A stretch of DNA of 28,841 nucleotides from JAEZKC01 sp046546375 (GTDB lineage Bacteria > Fibrobacterota > Chitinivibrionia > Chitinivibrionales > Chitinispirillaceae). How positions within the stretch are numbered: the stretch's first letter is position 1; every line of letters starts with the position of its first letter. Below are positions 7,198 through 15,906 of the stretch, in pieces. The DNA is taken from positions 1 to 28,841 of the forward strand of contig JBKGXV010000037.1 in the NCBI GenBank assembly GCA_046546375.1. Reading direction: 5' to 3'. Made by a program: the position numbers and the translations under genes. A model generated the notes under the pieces. That model saw only the letters and a list, made by a program, of their open reading frames with translations, had not been told where the DNA came from and made no database searches.

Positions 7198-8385
7198 CTA
7201 AGAATCTCCGCGTTTTCTATCAGACGCCTCTGCACCCTTCAGAATACACTTCTTCCCGAAACGGGAAATCACTTTATCCACGGCCCTCTCTGTTGCTTCC
7301 AGTGCCTGAGTATCCTCCGTTGAGCTGAAAAGATCGATCTGCTGGTTTTCCCGGAAATCGACTATACCGATTCCTATCAAACGGAGACAATCCTCCTGAA
7401 GCTGGTCGAGAATGTGAATTCCATGTTCATAAATGATTTTGGACAGATCAGTAGAAAAGGGAAGTTTCAATCTTTTTGAATGACGGCTGAAATCGGGACG
7501 CCTGTAGGTCAGTACGACAGTGGATCCCTTAACCCCTGCCTTGCGTGCCCGCCGTGCCACATCCTGGGAAAGACTGAGCAGGACCCGTTTCCATTCATCT
7601 TTATCTCTGCTGTCGGTATTGAACGTATGTTCCCGTGAAATTGACTTTGCTGCTTCGCCTCCTGCCACCGGGCGCTCATCAATACCTCGGCATAAGTAAT
7701 AAAGTCCTGCACCGTTTTTGCCGAACCGTGAGGCGAGCAGATCAAGGGAAAGCTGCTGAAGATCGCACACAGTTCTTATCCCCATGGAATGAAACGTTTC
7801 CAGACTCTTTTTTCCAACTCCCCAAAGCTTTCCCACTCCCAGGGGAGCAAGCCACTCACAAATCCCCTGCTGATCAAAAGGGGTTAAAGTTATTCCATCA
7901 GGCTTTTTGAAATCAGACGCTATTTTGGCCAGAAACTTATTCGGTGCGATCCCGATCGAAGCGGTAAGTTTCTGCTCTTTTCTGACAGCATCGGAAATCA
8001 ATCGGGCAGTCTCCAGAGGCGAACCGAAAAGACGTTCACTGCCGGACATATCCAGAAATGCTTCATCAACGGAAATCTGTTCGAGCTGAGGTGAAAAGGA
8101 GCCCAGAATAGACATAATCTCTGCGGATGCACTTGAATAGGCATCCATTCTGGGTTCGACAAACACTCCCTGGGGGCAGCGCCTGTAAGCCTCGGCTATG
8201 GGCATGGCGGAACGTACCCCGAACCGCCTCGCTTCATAACTGGAAGCGGACACCACACCCCTGGTACCCGGCTTTGCCCCCACTATTACCGGCCTGCCTC
8301 TGTATTGAGGAAAATCCCTCTGCTCCACGGAGGCGAAAAAGGCGTCCATATCTATATGGAAAATCAAACGCTTGGGGCTGTTCAT
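7198..8385 (-). CDS. dinB: DNA polymerase IV (Y-family, DinB)
   Basis: A 395-residue Y-family translesion polymerase. The N-terminal IDMDAFFASVE gives the first catalytic Asp (Asp12) and the steric-gate Phe16. SVDEAF supplies Asp107 and Glu108. SYEARRFGVRSAMP is the finger motif, and SIGIAPNKFLAKIASDFKKPDG is the conserved palm/thumb block. A helix-hairpin-helix follows in PLGVGKLWGVGKKS, then the little finger domain at about 245-345. A sliding-clamp-binding motif of QxxLF type (QIDLF, residues 349-353) sits 42 residues from the end rather than at the terminus. Catalytic residues are all present. It lies 5 nt downstream of yhbY on the same strand. No LexA-type operator was found upstream. 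Confidence 0.95.
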   Translation of the reverse strand: MNSPKRLIFHIDMDAFFASVEQRDFPQYRGRPVIVGAKPGTRGVVSASSYEARRFGVRSAMPIAEAYRRCPQGVFVEPRMDAYSSASAEIMSILGSFSPQLEQISVDEAFLDMSGSERLFGSPLETARLISDAVRKEQKLTASIGIAPNKFLAKIASDFKKPDGITLTPFDQQGICEWLAPLGVGKLWGVGKKSLETFHSMGIRTVCDLQQLSLDLLASRFGKNGAGLYYLCRGIDERPVAGGEAAKSISREHTFNTDSRDKDEWKRVLLSLSQDVARRARKAGVKGSTVVLTYRRPDFSRHSKRLKLPFSTDLSKIIYEHGIHILDQLQEDCLRLIGIGIVDFRENQQIDLFSSTEDTQALEATERAVDKVISRFGKKCILKGAEASDRKRGDS

Positions 8386-8390
8386 CTGTA

Positions 8391-8693
8391 TTATGCTTCC
8401 GGTAGCTTCACCCTGGGATCTTCCGGATTACGACGAAAAAGAAGAATCTTCAGCCCGACAACCTGCACCAGTTCAGCATTCAGAGCATCGGCCATTTCCT
8501 GAGCCGCACTTTTGCGGTCAAGACCGGCAGAATCCAAAAGCCCCACCTTCACCAACTCGTGATCATCGAGAGCTTTGGAGATACTTTCAAGAACGTTATC
8601 AGCAATCCCCTCCTTGCCTACCTGAACATATGGCTTCAGACCGTGTCCCAGCCCTTTGAGATACTGCCGCTGACGGGAAGTTAATTTTTCCAT
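8391..8693 (-). CDS. yhbY: YhbY-like CRM-domain RNA-binding protein
   Basis: A 100-residue protein consisting of one CRM (chloroplast RNA splicing and ribosome maturation) domain, the same size as E. coli YhbY, which associates with pre-50S ribosomal particles. The family pattern is clear: LTSRQRQYLKGLGHGLKP, VGKEG, the basic helix HELVKVG and the C-terminal GLKILLFRRNP. The GxxG-type loop is altered but recognisable (GLGHG). It is the first gene of an operon with dinB and divergent from the HD-GYP gene. The pairing of a ribosome maturation factor with dinB has no obvious functional logic. Confidence 0.9.
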   Translation of the reverse strand: MEKLTSRQRQYLKGLGHGLKPYVQVGKEGIADNVLESISKALDDHELVKVGLLDSAGLDRKSAAQEMADALNAELVQVVGLKILLFRRNPEDPRVKLPEA

Positions 8694-8809
8694 GGTAAAA
8701 CAATCTCCTTACGTTTCTGAAGATTCAAATTGAATCGAAAAATAATGTATGGAGAGATGTTCTTCCCATACCTGTCGGGAAACCCATGTACAGAACGGGA
8801 ATTTTCACC

Positions 8810-8838
8810 TTGCCACTCAACTCCATTAATGCTATTAT
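8810..8838 (+). promoter_or_regulatory. Probable sigma70 promoter of the HD-GYP gene
   Basis: TTGCCA (8810-8815) and TATTAT (8833-8838) are separated by 17 nt, upstream of the plus-strand HD-GYP gene. The predicted start near 8845 leaves a leader of about 90 nt that contains the palindrome at 8879-8893. A second -10-like TATACT occurs about 30 nt downstream but has no matching -35 box. Confidence 0.5.
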
Positions 8839-8878
8839 TTAAAACACCTATGCTCACTGTCTGTCTATACTTTACACC

Positions 8879-8893
8879 TGCAGGTCACCTGCA
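8879..8893. promoter_or_regulatory. Perfect 7-1-7 palindrome in the HD-GYP leader
   Basis: TGCAGGT-C-ACCTGCA is a perfect inverted repeat of two 7-bp arms around one base. It lies just downstream of the predicted transcription start and about 43 nt before the start codon. A site here would suit a repressor. The regulator is unknown. Confidence 0.5.
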
Positions 8894-8935
8894 ATCATCT
8901 GAAAAAAAGCAATATCCATCAGTACGGCAAAGCAC

Positions 8936-11074
8936 ATGAATTCCACTCAGCAGAACACACTATCAGAGCTAACGGATCTATTCTCCAGAGACACTTTGGC
9001 CGACGCTCCCTTCGGTTATATCTGCAGCAGGGTTATTCTGGATGAACGGGGAATAGCCCAGGATTTCGAAGTAATTGAAGCAAACCATGGTTTCGAGGAC
9101 CTTACAGGTCTGGAAAAAGAGAATTTGGCAGGCCGGAATGCTTCGGAAATTTTCCCTAAAGAGGCTCTGAACTTTGCCAAATGGCTTCAATTGTATGGCG
9201 AAGCCACCAAAAGGGAGAGCCATCAGGAGATCGAACAATATTCGGGAAAGACCCAAAAATGGTTCAGAATACAGGCATATTCGCCCAGAGCTCCTTTTGT
9301 CATTACTCTTTTATTCGATATCACTGAAAAAAAGATCTCTCAACTTGCTCTGCAGACAAAAGCTGATGCGTTGGGTAGAAGAGTAAAAGGGATGACACTT
9401 CTTCTCTACCTTTCCAAGATGACACACAACGAATCAACAGTTTCTGACTTGCTTCAGGAAGCGGTGAGACTGATTCCTTCCGTTTGGAAGAATCCGGATC
9501 AGACCTCGGTACGAATTACTTATAACGGAGAGGAATTCTGCTCCAGACACTTTGAAAAAAAGGGTTTGGAGCTACGCTGCGATATCCGAGTATTTGAAGA
9601 AACTGCGGGATCTATCGAAGTGTTTTCCCTGGAGAATCAAACTCCCATAGAAATCGATGAAGAGTATGAGCTTCTGTATTTTCTGACCGGCCTACTGGGA
9701 TCTGCCATAGAAAACATAGAGTCACAAATCGCTTCAAGAAACAACGAAGCAACGCTGCGTCTTTATATGGATCATGCTCCGGACGGTATCACTGTGGTTG
9801 ATAGGTCGGGGCAGTACAAGGAAGTGAATGAGCCAGCATGCAAGATGCTGGGCTATTCCAAAGAAGAGCTTCTTCAATTGTCGGTGCAGGAGCTGATTCC
9901 CCCAAAAATGAACAGTGCTGATTTGTTTGATGAATTGATTCAGAAAGGCTCTCAGGAGGGGAATCTCGTTCTGCTTAGAAAAGACGGCTCCCACCTGCCG
10001 GCGATGGTTTCCTCGGTAAAACTCCCAAATGGGGATTACATGGCTTTTTTCAGGGACATAAGCGATCGGCAGCGCACTGAAATGGAAAAAGCACTCTACT
10101 ACAATGCGATTCAATCCGTATCCCAACCTATGGTAATCACTGATACTCAAGGCGAAATTCTGGAACTCAACCGGGCATTCTCCGAGATGTACGGATACTC
10201 CAAAGAGGAAGTTATCGGCAAGGATCCAAAGGTTCTGAACCCCGGAAAGAAGGTCTACAATAATCTGGGATATACAGAAAGAGAGTATAATGAACTGTTC
10301 AAAAGTCTTTGGCACTGCATCAGGAATCCAGAAATAGGAACCTGGGAAGATGTGATTGTGAATAAAAGAAAAGACGGCTCACTGATGTGGGTGAGACTTC
10401 TTATAAATGCCGTCTTTGATGAAAACCAGGAGGTTAAAAACTTCATCGGTCTTCCTATAGACATTTCAAATATCCGGGAAAAAGAGAAAGTTTCACGAGT
10501 ACAACTGTATAGAACAATGGCCGATCTGGCGGAACTTCGCGATAACGAAACCGGATACCATATGCGCCGGGTGGGCATATTTTCCAAACTGCTGGCCAAG
10601 AGCCTTGAGATGCCTGAAAAATATTGTGAAGACATCGAGATCTTCACTCCCATGCATGATATAGGCAAAGTGGGGATACTGGACTCTATTCTGCTTGCAG
10701 AACGCAGACTTACCAACGAAGAGTTCCAGGAAATGAAGAAACACACCCTCCTTGGCCACAACATCGTTAAAGGAAACAAGGAACTTGAACTCGTTGCCCT
10801 GATCACCCTTCACCATCACGAACGATTTGATGGAAAGGGATACCCTCACAATCTTAAAGGGGAAGACATTCCCCTGAGTGCACGTATCACCGCCATCGCC
10901 GATGTGTACGATGCCTTGAGAAGCAAGAGACCGTACAAGGAAGAGTGGTCCCATGAACGGGCCAGGGAGGAAATCGCCAAGAACGCAGGAACCCAGTTCG
11001 ATCCGCTTCTGGTACGCAGTTTTCTCTCTCTGGACAGACAATTCAAAGAAGCCTACGAGGAGCTTAGAGACTGA
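8936..11074 (+). CDS. PAS/GAF/PAS/PAS sensor with HD-GYP cyclic-di-GMP phosphodiesterase
   Basis: A 712-residue soluble signalling enzyme. Domains in order: PAS (about 22-135, ending FDITEKK), a GAF-like domain (about 148-265) of the type often found between PAS domains, PAS (about 270-380, ending RDISDRQ), PAS (about 385-515, ending IDISNIRE), and HD-GYP (about 520-700). The HD-GYP core is intact: HDIGK at His574-Asp575, HHHERFDGKGYP at 626-637 and ADVYDAL around Asp656. It should therefore hydrolyse cyclic-di-GMP. No membrane segment is seen, so the ligands are probably cytoplasmic (flavin, haem or small molecules), but no ligand residues can be named. The ribosome site before ATG 8936 is poor; the PAS start supports the choice. 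It is divergent from yhbY-dinB. Cyclic-di-GMP turnover fits the motility genes further downstream. Confidence 0.93.
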   Translation: MNSTQQNTLSELTDLFSRDTLADAPFGYICSRVILDERGIAQDFEVIEANHGFEDLTGLEKENLAGRNASEIFPKEALNFAKWLQLYGEATKRESHQEIEQYSGKTQKWFRIQAYSPRAPFVITLLFDITEKKISQLALQTKADALGRRVKGMTLLLYLSKMTHNESTVSDLLQEAVRLIPSVWKNPDQTSVRITYNGEEFCSRHFEKKGLELRCDIRVFEETAGSIEVFSLENQTPIEIDEEYELLYFLTGLLGSAIENIESQIASRNNEATLRLYMDHAPDGITVVDRSGQYKEVNEPACKMLGYSKEELLQLSVQELIPPKMNSADLFDELIQKGSQEGNLVLLRKDGSHLPAMVSSVKLPNGDYMAFFRDISDRQRTEMEKALYYNAIQSVSQPMVITDTQGEILELNRAFSEMYGYSKEEVIGKDPKVLNPGKKVYNNLGYTEREYNELFKSLWHCIRNPEIGTWEDVIVNKRKDGSLMWVRLLINAVFDENQEVKNFIGLPIDISNIREKEKVSRVQLYRTMADLAELRDNETGYHMRRVGIFSKLLAKSLEMPEKYCEDIEIFTPMHDIGKVGILDSILLAERRLTNEEFQEMKKHTLLGHNIVKGNKELELVALITLHHHERFDGKGYPHNLKGEDIPLSARITAIADVYDALRSKRPYKEEWSHERAREEIAKNAGTQFDPLLVRSFLSLDRQFKEAYEELRD

Positions 11075-11154
11075 GCGTGTGAGCTGGAAACATTTTTGCC
11101 CAAAAGCCAGGAGGCCGATTCGTTTCATTTGGCGTCGATTCCCCGGAGGTGCAT

Positions 11155-11217
11155 ATGAACACAGCCCAACTCCCCCCTGAAAAATCCCTTGTATCAAAAA
11201 AGCATGCCCTTTATTAG
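11155..11217 (+). CDS. Possible 20-residue peptide with strong ribosome site
   Basis: An ATG at 11155 is preceded by GGAGG (11145-11149) with ideal 5-nt spacing. The frame encodes 20 residues (MNTAQLPPEK...) and stops at 11217. It lies in the 200-nt gap between the HD-GYP gene and the exported helical protein gene, upstream of that gene's -10 box. It could be a small protein, the vestige of a longer gene or a chance ORF. The peptide is polar and has no membrane segment. Confidence 0.3.
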   Translation: MNTAQLPPEKSLVSKKHALY

Positions 11218-11248
11218 CCTCCGACTAGACCCGGGAGTATTTTTGTAG

Positions 11249-11254
11249 TATAAT
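11249..11254 (+). promoter_or_regulatory. TATAAT -10 box before the helical-repeat protein gene
   Basis: A perfect TATAAT lies 20 nt upstream of the ATG at 11275. No good -35 hexamer is present at 16-18 nt spacing. If used, transcription would start near 11261 and leave a leader of only about 14 nt. Confidence 0.4.
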
Positions 11255-11274
11255 CTCTAGGGAAATAATGTGAT

Positions 11275-12711
11275 ATGTGTGAGAAAAAACTACCCATAAT
11301 TGCTGTCTTTGTAGCCATCCTCGCATTCCATGCAGTTGCAGAGGAGAACATTTCCGACGTTGAAGCCGATATAAGTCTCACTGCAGATAGTACCACTGCC
11401 ATATCTGAAGATTCTCTCGCACAAGCTGACAGCATCATACAAGACAGCATCGCGGCTCATAAAACATCTCCTGATGATTCTTCGGATGTTTCAGCGGATT
11501 CACTTACCACTGATTCTTCCAGAATCGATTCAGCACAGAGTGAAAGCGAGATATCCCAAAGCTCGAAGCCAAAAGAGCTGTATCCGGGCATTTCTCGGGA
11601 ACAGGACAAGATTGCGCTCGCCATGGTGAAGCAGGTATACTCTTTCAGATGGAAAGACGCAGAGAAGACCGGCAGAGAACTGCAGCGGCTCGAAAGAAAG
11701 CACGACCTGGCGCCTCTGAGCTATCTGCTGCTTGCATCCATGAAAATTCTGCGAGTTCAGAACAACGAGTATCCAGATAAACGCACTCAAAAAAAGCTTA
11801 TTAAAGAGATCAAAAAAATGTCCAAAAAAGGTCTCGATCTCTCCCGTTCTGAATCTGCCCCCGATTCCCTGAAGGAGACGTATATGCTGATTCATGCGGG
11901 AATCAAAGGGTTCAGAGCCACACTGAAAATGGCCCAAAACCCCATAGAATCAGCAATGGAAGGTATGGGTGCTCTCAAACTCCTTGAGAAGCAGGTTGAA
12001 GAAGACCCTTCGATAAAAGATGGTTATCTGGGACTAGGCATTTTTTACTGTGCGATTTCCAAAGCTCCCACTCTGGTTCGTGCTGCGGTGAATATGACCG
12101 GCAGAAAGATAAGCCTGGAAAAGGGGCTTGGGTATCTGAGAAAAGCAGCCTACGAGGGTCACTATACTTACGGCATAGCCCAGATGTATCTGATTCAGTT
12201 CCTTTCTCCCTATCAAGGCCACATGGTGGAGGAGAAATCGAATATTTTTTCCAGTCTCCAGAAACGCTTTCCCACAAATCCGTACTATGTTTTCCTTGAA
12301 CTGGATGAAACGCTTTGCTTTCATCCGGACCGACTCACTCTTTTCGCCACAGGAGAGCATTACAAGCAGAAAATCAGAAACTTCTCCACCGAAAATCACA
12401 GTCTCCGCAAATATTCCACCTTGGTCAAGCTTCAATACAGAATGATCAAACCGTTACCTCCCCAGGATCTCGAAGCGAACATTTCCGTTGACCTTAAAGA
12501 GTTCTCCTTCTATCCGGTTTTTCTCCAGGCTCTCAAGGAGAAACTTCTGCTGAAAGACAACACATCATCCAAAGGAGATGATTACCAGAAAAGAATGCAG
12601 TACATCAAGGAAAAAGGACATCAGGCCAAAAAGATGCTGGAATCCTCGGATATAGGACGTGGACGAAAGGGATTTTATACCTGGCATATAGAAGACGCCC
12701 TCGAGCTTTAG
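11275..12711 (+). CDS. Exported alpha-helical repeat (TPR-like) protein, unknown function
   Basis: A 478-residue protein with a signal peptide (CEKKLPIIAVFVAILAFHAVA, cleavage near residue 22). A low-complexity Ser/Asp/Thr/Ala linker runs from about 25 to 100, and the rest is alpha-helical to the end. The helical part has TPR-like spacing (YLLLASMKIL, GYLGLGIFYCAIS, KGLGYLRKAAYEGHYTYGIAQ, YYVFLELDETL). The acidic linker would let the helical domain reach away from the membrane or wall. No enzyme motif is visible. Its stop codon overlaps the stop of the convergent yfcE-like gene (12708-12711), so the two transcripts would run into each other. The ribosome site is weak (AGGGA). Probably a periplasmic scaffolding protein, by inference only. 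Confidence 0.75.
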   Translation: MCEKKLPIIAVFVAILAFHAVAEENISDVEADISLTADSTTAISEDSLAQADSIIQDSIAAHKTSPDDSSDVSADSLTTDSSRIDSAQSESEISQSSKPKELYPGISREQDKIALAMVKQVYSFRWKDAEKTGRELQRLERKHDLAPLSYLLLASMKILRVQNNEYPDKRTQKKLIKEIKKMSKKGLDLSRSESAPDSLKETYMLIHAGIKGFRATLKMAQNPIESAMEGMGALKLLEKQVEEDPSIKDGYLGLGIFYCAISKAPTLVRAAVNMTGRKISLEKGLGYLRKAAYEGHYTYGIAQMYLIQFLSPYQGHMVEEKSNIFSSLQKRFPTNPYYVFLELDETLCFHPDRLTLFATGEHYKQKIRNFSTENHSLRKYSTLVKLQYRMIKPLPPQDLEANISVDLKEFSFYPVFLQALKEKLLLKDNTSSKGDDYQKRMQYIKEKGHQAKKMLESSDIGRGRKGFYTWHIEDALEL

Positions 12712-13178
12712 CCGATATTGTAAACAGTTGGCGTTATCTCTTTTCCTTCTATCTCAAGCACCCCGCAGCTTGGAGTGGTTCTGAACCGCCTGGGTCCCGC
12801 ACTTCCCGGATTGAAATACAATACCCCGTTTTTCTTTTCGATATGCGCTTTGTGACTGTGTCCGTAAACCACCACGTCCATGGAAGCTGCTGAGGGATCA
12901 AGATCAAGCCGGGAAATATCATGCAACAGGTAAATCAGTGTATCCCCTGCCTGTACTATTTCCGTTTCAGGAAAATCAACCAGAGGTGGCATTCTGTCCG
13001 TGTTCCCCCGGACAGCTTTTACAGGAGCAATCATTTCAAGCTGCCCAAACACAGATGTGCTCCCCACATCGCCGGCATGAATAATCAGATCCGCGCCCTT
13101 GAGCAAACTTTCGAGCTCGGGTCTGAAAAGCCCGTGGGTATCGGATACCACACCGATCACTGTCTTTTCGCCGCTCAT
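12708..13178 (-). CDS. YfcE/MJ0936-type metallophosphoesterase
   Basis: A 156-residue calcineurin-like phosphoesterase of the small YfcE/MJ0936 family. Metal-binding motifs are all present: VSDTHG (Asp13, His15), HAGDVG (Asp37), RGNTD (Asn59), LLHD and YGHSHK. Such enzymes cleave phosphodiesters in vitro with Mn2+ or Ni2+; the physiological substrate is unknown. Its ATG overlaps the stop of the upstream histidine kinase gene (13175-13178, ATGA), which implies translational coupling. Its 3' end overlaps that of the convergent helical-repeat gene. The kinase-phosphoesterase pairing is unusual, and whether they act together is unknown. Confidence 0.9.
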   Translation of the reverse strand: MSGEKTVIGVVSDTHGLFRPELESLLKGADLIIHAGDVGSTSVFGQLEMIAPVKAVRGNTDRMPPLVDFPETEIVQAGDTLIYLLHDISRLDLDPSAASMDVVVYGHSHKAHIEKKNGVLYFNPGSAGPRRFRTTPSCGVLEIEGKEITPTVYNIG

Positions 13179-15661
13179 ACATGTTCCTTCTGAAAGTCTT
13201 TTGTCTCTTGTTCGGAGTCGTATTTGGTGTAGGGAAAGCTGAGAGAAACGGTGAGTCCGGGCTGCGGATCATTGTTGAAAACTTCGATTTCACCACCGTG
13301 AAACTCAACAACCTGCTTGACTATAGATAAGCCCAGCCCCGTTCCCTTTTTTCGAGTAGTATAGAAGGGTTCAAAGATGCGTTCAAGCACGTTCTGCTCG
13401 ACTCCCTTTCCCTGATCCGCTATTCTGATATGTATTTTTTCATAATGTCCTGTTTCCAAAAAGATCTGTATGTCGCTGCCTTCAGGACTGTGCTGGGAAG
13501 CATTATCCAGTAAATTTATCATTACCTGCTGCAGTTTAATGTGATCTCCGCTTATGAAAGCCTCTTGCGAGCCGTCATCTATCATCATACTGACAGAGTG
13601 CTTCCTGCGGGCCGAGCTTTTCCAGTAATTCACAGTGGAGCGTATCAGCTCAAAGCAATTGATCGAGGTTCGCCTGCTTTCATCAAAAGGTTTTCCCATC
13701 TCAAGCAGATCCTGCATAAGGCGGCTGAGCCTATCCACCTGGGAGCTGATATGCTCTTTATAGATCATAAACTCTTCTGTGTCTTCCAGATCCTGAAAAA
13801 GAGCCTCTGTGACTGCGGTCAGCGCGTTGAGGGGATTTCTCACCTCATGAGCGACACCGGAGGTAAGACGTCCCAGAAGCTGCATTTCCTTCGAGTGAAA
13901 AAGCTCCTTCTGGATATGATCCCTTTCAAACTCCTGAGCCACATAACCCGCGAATATCTCCACACAGTGCACTTCCTCGGAAGTGAAGGTTTTTTCATTT
14001 TTGTCCAGAACACATATGAACCCGAGAACATTTCCGTCACAGTTCATGATCGGTACTCCAAGATATGATCTGGCCCCGGTCAGCTGAAAACAGACACATT
14101 GAGGATCGGTTTTTTCCAGATCACCACTTGTCTGTACCGCCTGCTTTTGTGTAAACACCTTTATGCGGAGAGTGCAGTCCAGATTGACCTCGTTATCATA
14201 CCTGAACTCCCCTTCGAAATACAAACTGACCGTTTCCACCCGGTCTCCGTTGATTCGGCCTATAGCCACGAAATCCGAGTCAAGTACAGATGAGATACTC
14301 AAGATAATCTGATCATACAGCGTTTCTTTTGAAGAACTGAAAGAGGTGGCGATAGCATACACTGCCTCAAGGGTGTTGTGCCTGACTCTCAGCCGCTCAT
14401 CCGCCTTTTTTCTTTCTGTTATGTCCAGAAGCGCAATCGTGACTCCCTTCTTACCGCAGTGCTCGTTTATAAGAGGTTCAGCCGTGACCTCGAAAAAAGT
14501 AACTGCATCATCACTTTTGAGATACACCTCCCTCACCACTCCGGAGCCCTTTTTCATCACCTCCGCTTTAATATCCCACAAATCTTTGAATATTTCCCTG
14601 TCTCCAAGCTCCAGATCGTTTTTTCCTATGAATCTCTCATCACCGAAATCAGGATAATCGCTATGAATCCAAGTATACCGCATATTTTCATCACAATGCG
14701 CCATCACAATTCTTGAATTTTTCAGTGCAACCCTGAACCGCTCTTGGCTTTCCCGCAATGCTCTGCTCTGCTCGACCTTTTCTGAATTCTGCTTTATGAG
14801 CTCCTCATTTGTAGCTTCCAGCTGCGAGGTGCGCTGCTGAACCCTGCTTTCAAAAAGACGTTTTGACTCAAAAAGCTCCTCCTGGCTTTTTCTGAATTTC
14901 CCGAGCAGAACATCGTAAGGCTCTTCAAGACGTTTGATGATTACGGCCCGGTACACCAGTCCGAAGCTTCCGATTCTGAAAAAATGGCCCAGCATATTGA
15001 AAAGCCCGTAAGGATCTGCATAAAAAGTAAAGCATATTTCAGCTAATGCGGTCATCAACAATGAAAGACACAGTACTTTCAGAACCGTATTCTGAAAATG
15101 AGCTCTGAAATGATAAAACCTGTATAGATTCACCATCAATAAAGCCACCAAGGCATATTGCGCTGCTACTTTGAAGGTGGTCATTCCATCGGATGTATAA
15201 CAGGCAGGGAAGGTTTTGAAGTGTAGTATTGAAGCTGAAATCGCCAAAAAACAGAAACCGTAAGTAATAAACAGAAATTTATGATCAAAAAGCTGCTTTC
15301 TGATAAAAAAAGTGGAGAGCAGAATGGTAAGAGTTTCAAAAGTCCTTGCAGCTATCCAGAACTGTGTAGGCTCGTTATCGGAAAAATGGGGAAAAACGCC
15401 CATCCCCCGGTATGCAAGCAGATGGAAAAAGTCCAACCCTCCCACAAACAGATATCCTATTCCCAGAACAAGGAAAAAAGGTGTGGAAGTCACCTTTCTG
15501 GTATGCCAGGTAACAATGAAAATACCGAAAGCAATAGCAACCGAGGAGGATTCCACCAATGAATGAAACAGAAGATAATTACTCCGACTCATCAGGAAAA
15601 GAACTGCTGAAGCAGCAATAAATGAGAGTATAATTATGGATATTGATACATTGTTTTTCAT
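13175..15661 (-). CDS. MASE3-PAS-GAF hybrid-less sensor histidine kinase
   Basis: An 828-residue membrane sensor kinase. Residues 1-245 form a MASE3-like multi-helix membrane sensor, recognisable by GGLDFFHLLAYRGMGVFP and FWIAARTFETLTILLS. A signalling coiled coil follows (255-305), then PAS (about 304-418, ending LLDITERKK), GAF (about 430-575), HisKA with phospho-His605 in GVAHEVRNPLNAL, and HATPase (about 700-815) with the N box (INLLDNASQH), G1 (IADQGKG), F box (IFEPFYTTRKKGTGLGLSI) and a G3-like end. There is no receiver domain, so the output regulator is separate; none is adjacent. The GAF domain holds a CVC pair (near 522-524) that might sense metal or redox. The gene starts at ATG 15661 with a weak ribosome site and overlaps the yfcE-like gene by 4 nt. 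A promoter lies at 15720-15748. Confidence 0.92.
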   Translation of the reverse strand: MKNNVSISIIILSFIAASAVLFLMSRSNYLLFHSLVESSSVAIAFGIFIVTWHTRKVTSTPFFLVLGIGYLFVGGLDFFHLLAYRGMGVFPHFSDNEPTQFWIAARTFETLTILLSTFFIRKQLFDHKFLFITYGFCFLAISASILHFKTFPACYTSDGMTTFKVAAQYALVALLMVNLYRFYHFRAHFQNTVLKVLCLSLLMTALAEICFTFYADPYGLFNMLGHFFRIGSFGLVYRAVIIKRLEEPYDVLLGKFRKSQEELFESKRLFESRVQQRTSQLEATNEELIKQNSEKVEQSRALRESQERFRVALKNSRIVMAHCDENMRYTWIHSDYPDFGDERFIGKNDLELGDREIFKDLWDIKAEVMKKGSGVVREVYLKSDDAVTFFEVTAEPLINEHCGKKGVTIALLDITERKKADERLRVRHNTLEAVYAIATSFSSSKETLYDQIILSISSVLDSDFVAIGRINGDRVETVSLYFEGEFRYDNEVNLDCTLRIKVFTQKQAVQTSGDLEKTDPQCVCFQLTGARSYLGVPIMNCDGNVLGFICVLDKNEKTFTSEEVHCVEIFAGYVAQEFERDHIQKELFHSKEMQLLGRLTSGVAHEVRNPLNALTAVTEALFQDLEDTEEFMIYKEHISSQVDRLSRLMQDLLEMGKPFDESRRTSINCFELIRSTVNYWKSSARRKHSVSMMIDDGSQEAFISGDHIKLQQVMINLLDNASQHSPEGSDIQIFLETGHYEKIHIRIADQGKGVEQNVLERIFEPFYTTRKKGTGLGLSIVKQVVEFHGGEIEVFNNDPQPGLTVSLSFPYTKYDSEQETKDFQKEHV

Positions 15662-15719
15662 ATATCAGACAATTTCATCGGGAATAGAAATTAAAGGAAA
15701 GCGGTCCAGAAACCTATTT

Positions 15720-15748
15720 AATATAAGATCAAAATACCAATGAGGCAA
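15720..15748 (-). promoter_or_regulatory. Sigma70-type promoter of the histidine kinase gene
   Basis: On the minus strand TTGCCT (15743-15748) and TATATT (15720-15725) are 17 nt apart. The predicted start near 15713 gives a leader of about 50 nt. It is back-to-back with the plus-strand promoter at 15786-15814. Confidence 0.55.
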
Positions 15749-15785
15749 TCATCTGTCTCAAAATGCATGGAATTCTTGAATGCAC

Positions 15786-15814
15786 TTGGTCGTTTGGGGT
15801 CTTGAGACTATATT
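15786..15814 (+). promoter_or_regulatory. Possible promoter of the DUF2225-like gene
   Basis: TTGGTC (15786-15791) and TATATT (15809-15814) are 17 nt apart, upstream of the leader ORF at 15838. The -35 box matches consensus only moderately. Confidence 0.45.
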
Positions 15815-15837
15815 CTGTTGATATTGAAGGGTTAATA

Positions 15838-15906
15838 ATGTTAGAATCAAAGTCCATCATCAGGAATATCAAAAGGATAATTGATGACTACAGTTTTTCT
15901 TATTGA
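15838..15906 (+). CDS. Possible 22-residue leader peptide overlapping the DUF2225-like gene
   Basis: ATG 15838 has AAGGG 6 nt upstream and opens a 22-codon frame ending TGA at 15904-15906. It reads through the start codon of the DUF2225-like gene (15884) in another frame, so the two overlap by 23 nt. This geometry suits translational coupling. The peptide is basic and Ile-rich, with no attenuator-type codon run. It may also be a chance ORF. Confidence 0.3.
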   Translation: MLESKSIIRNIKRIIDDYSFSY

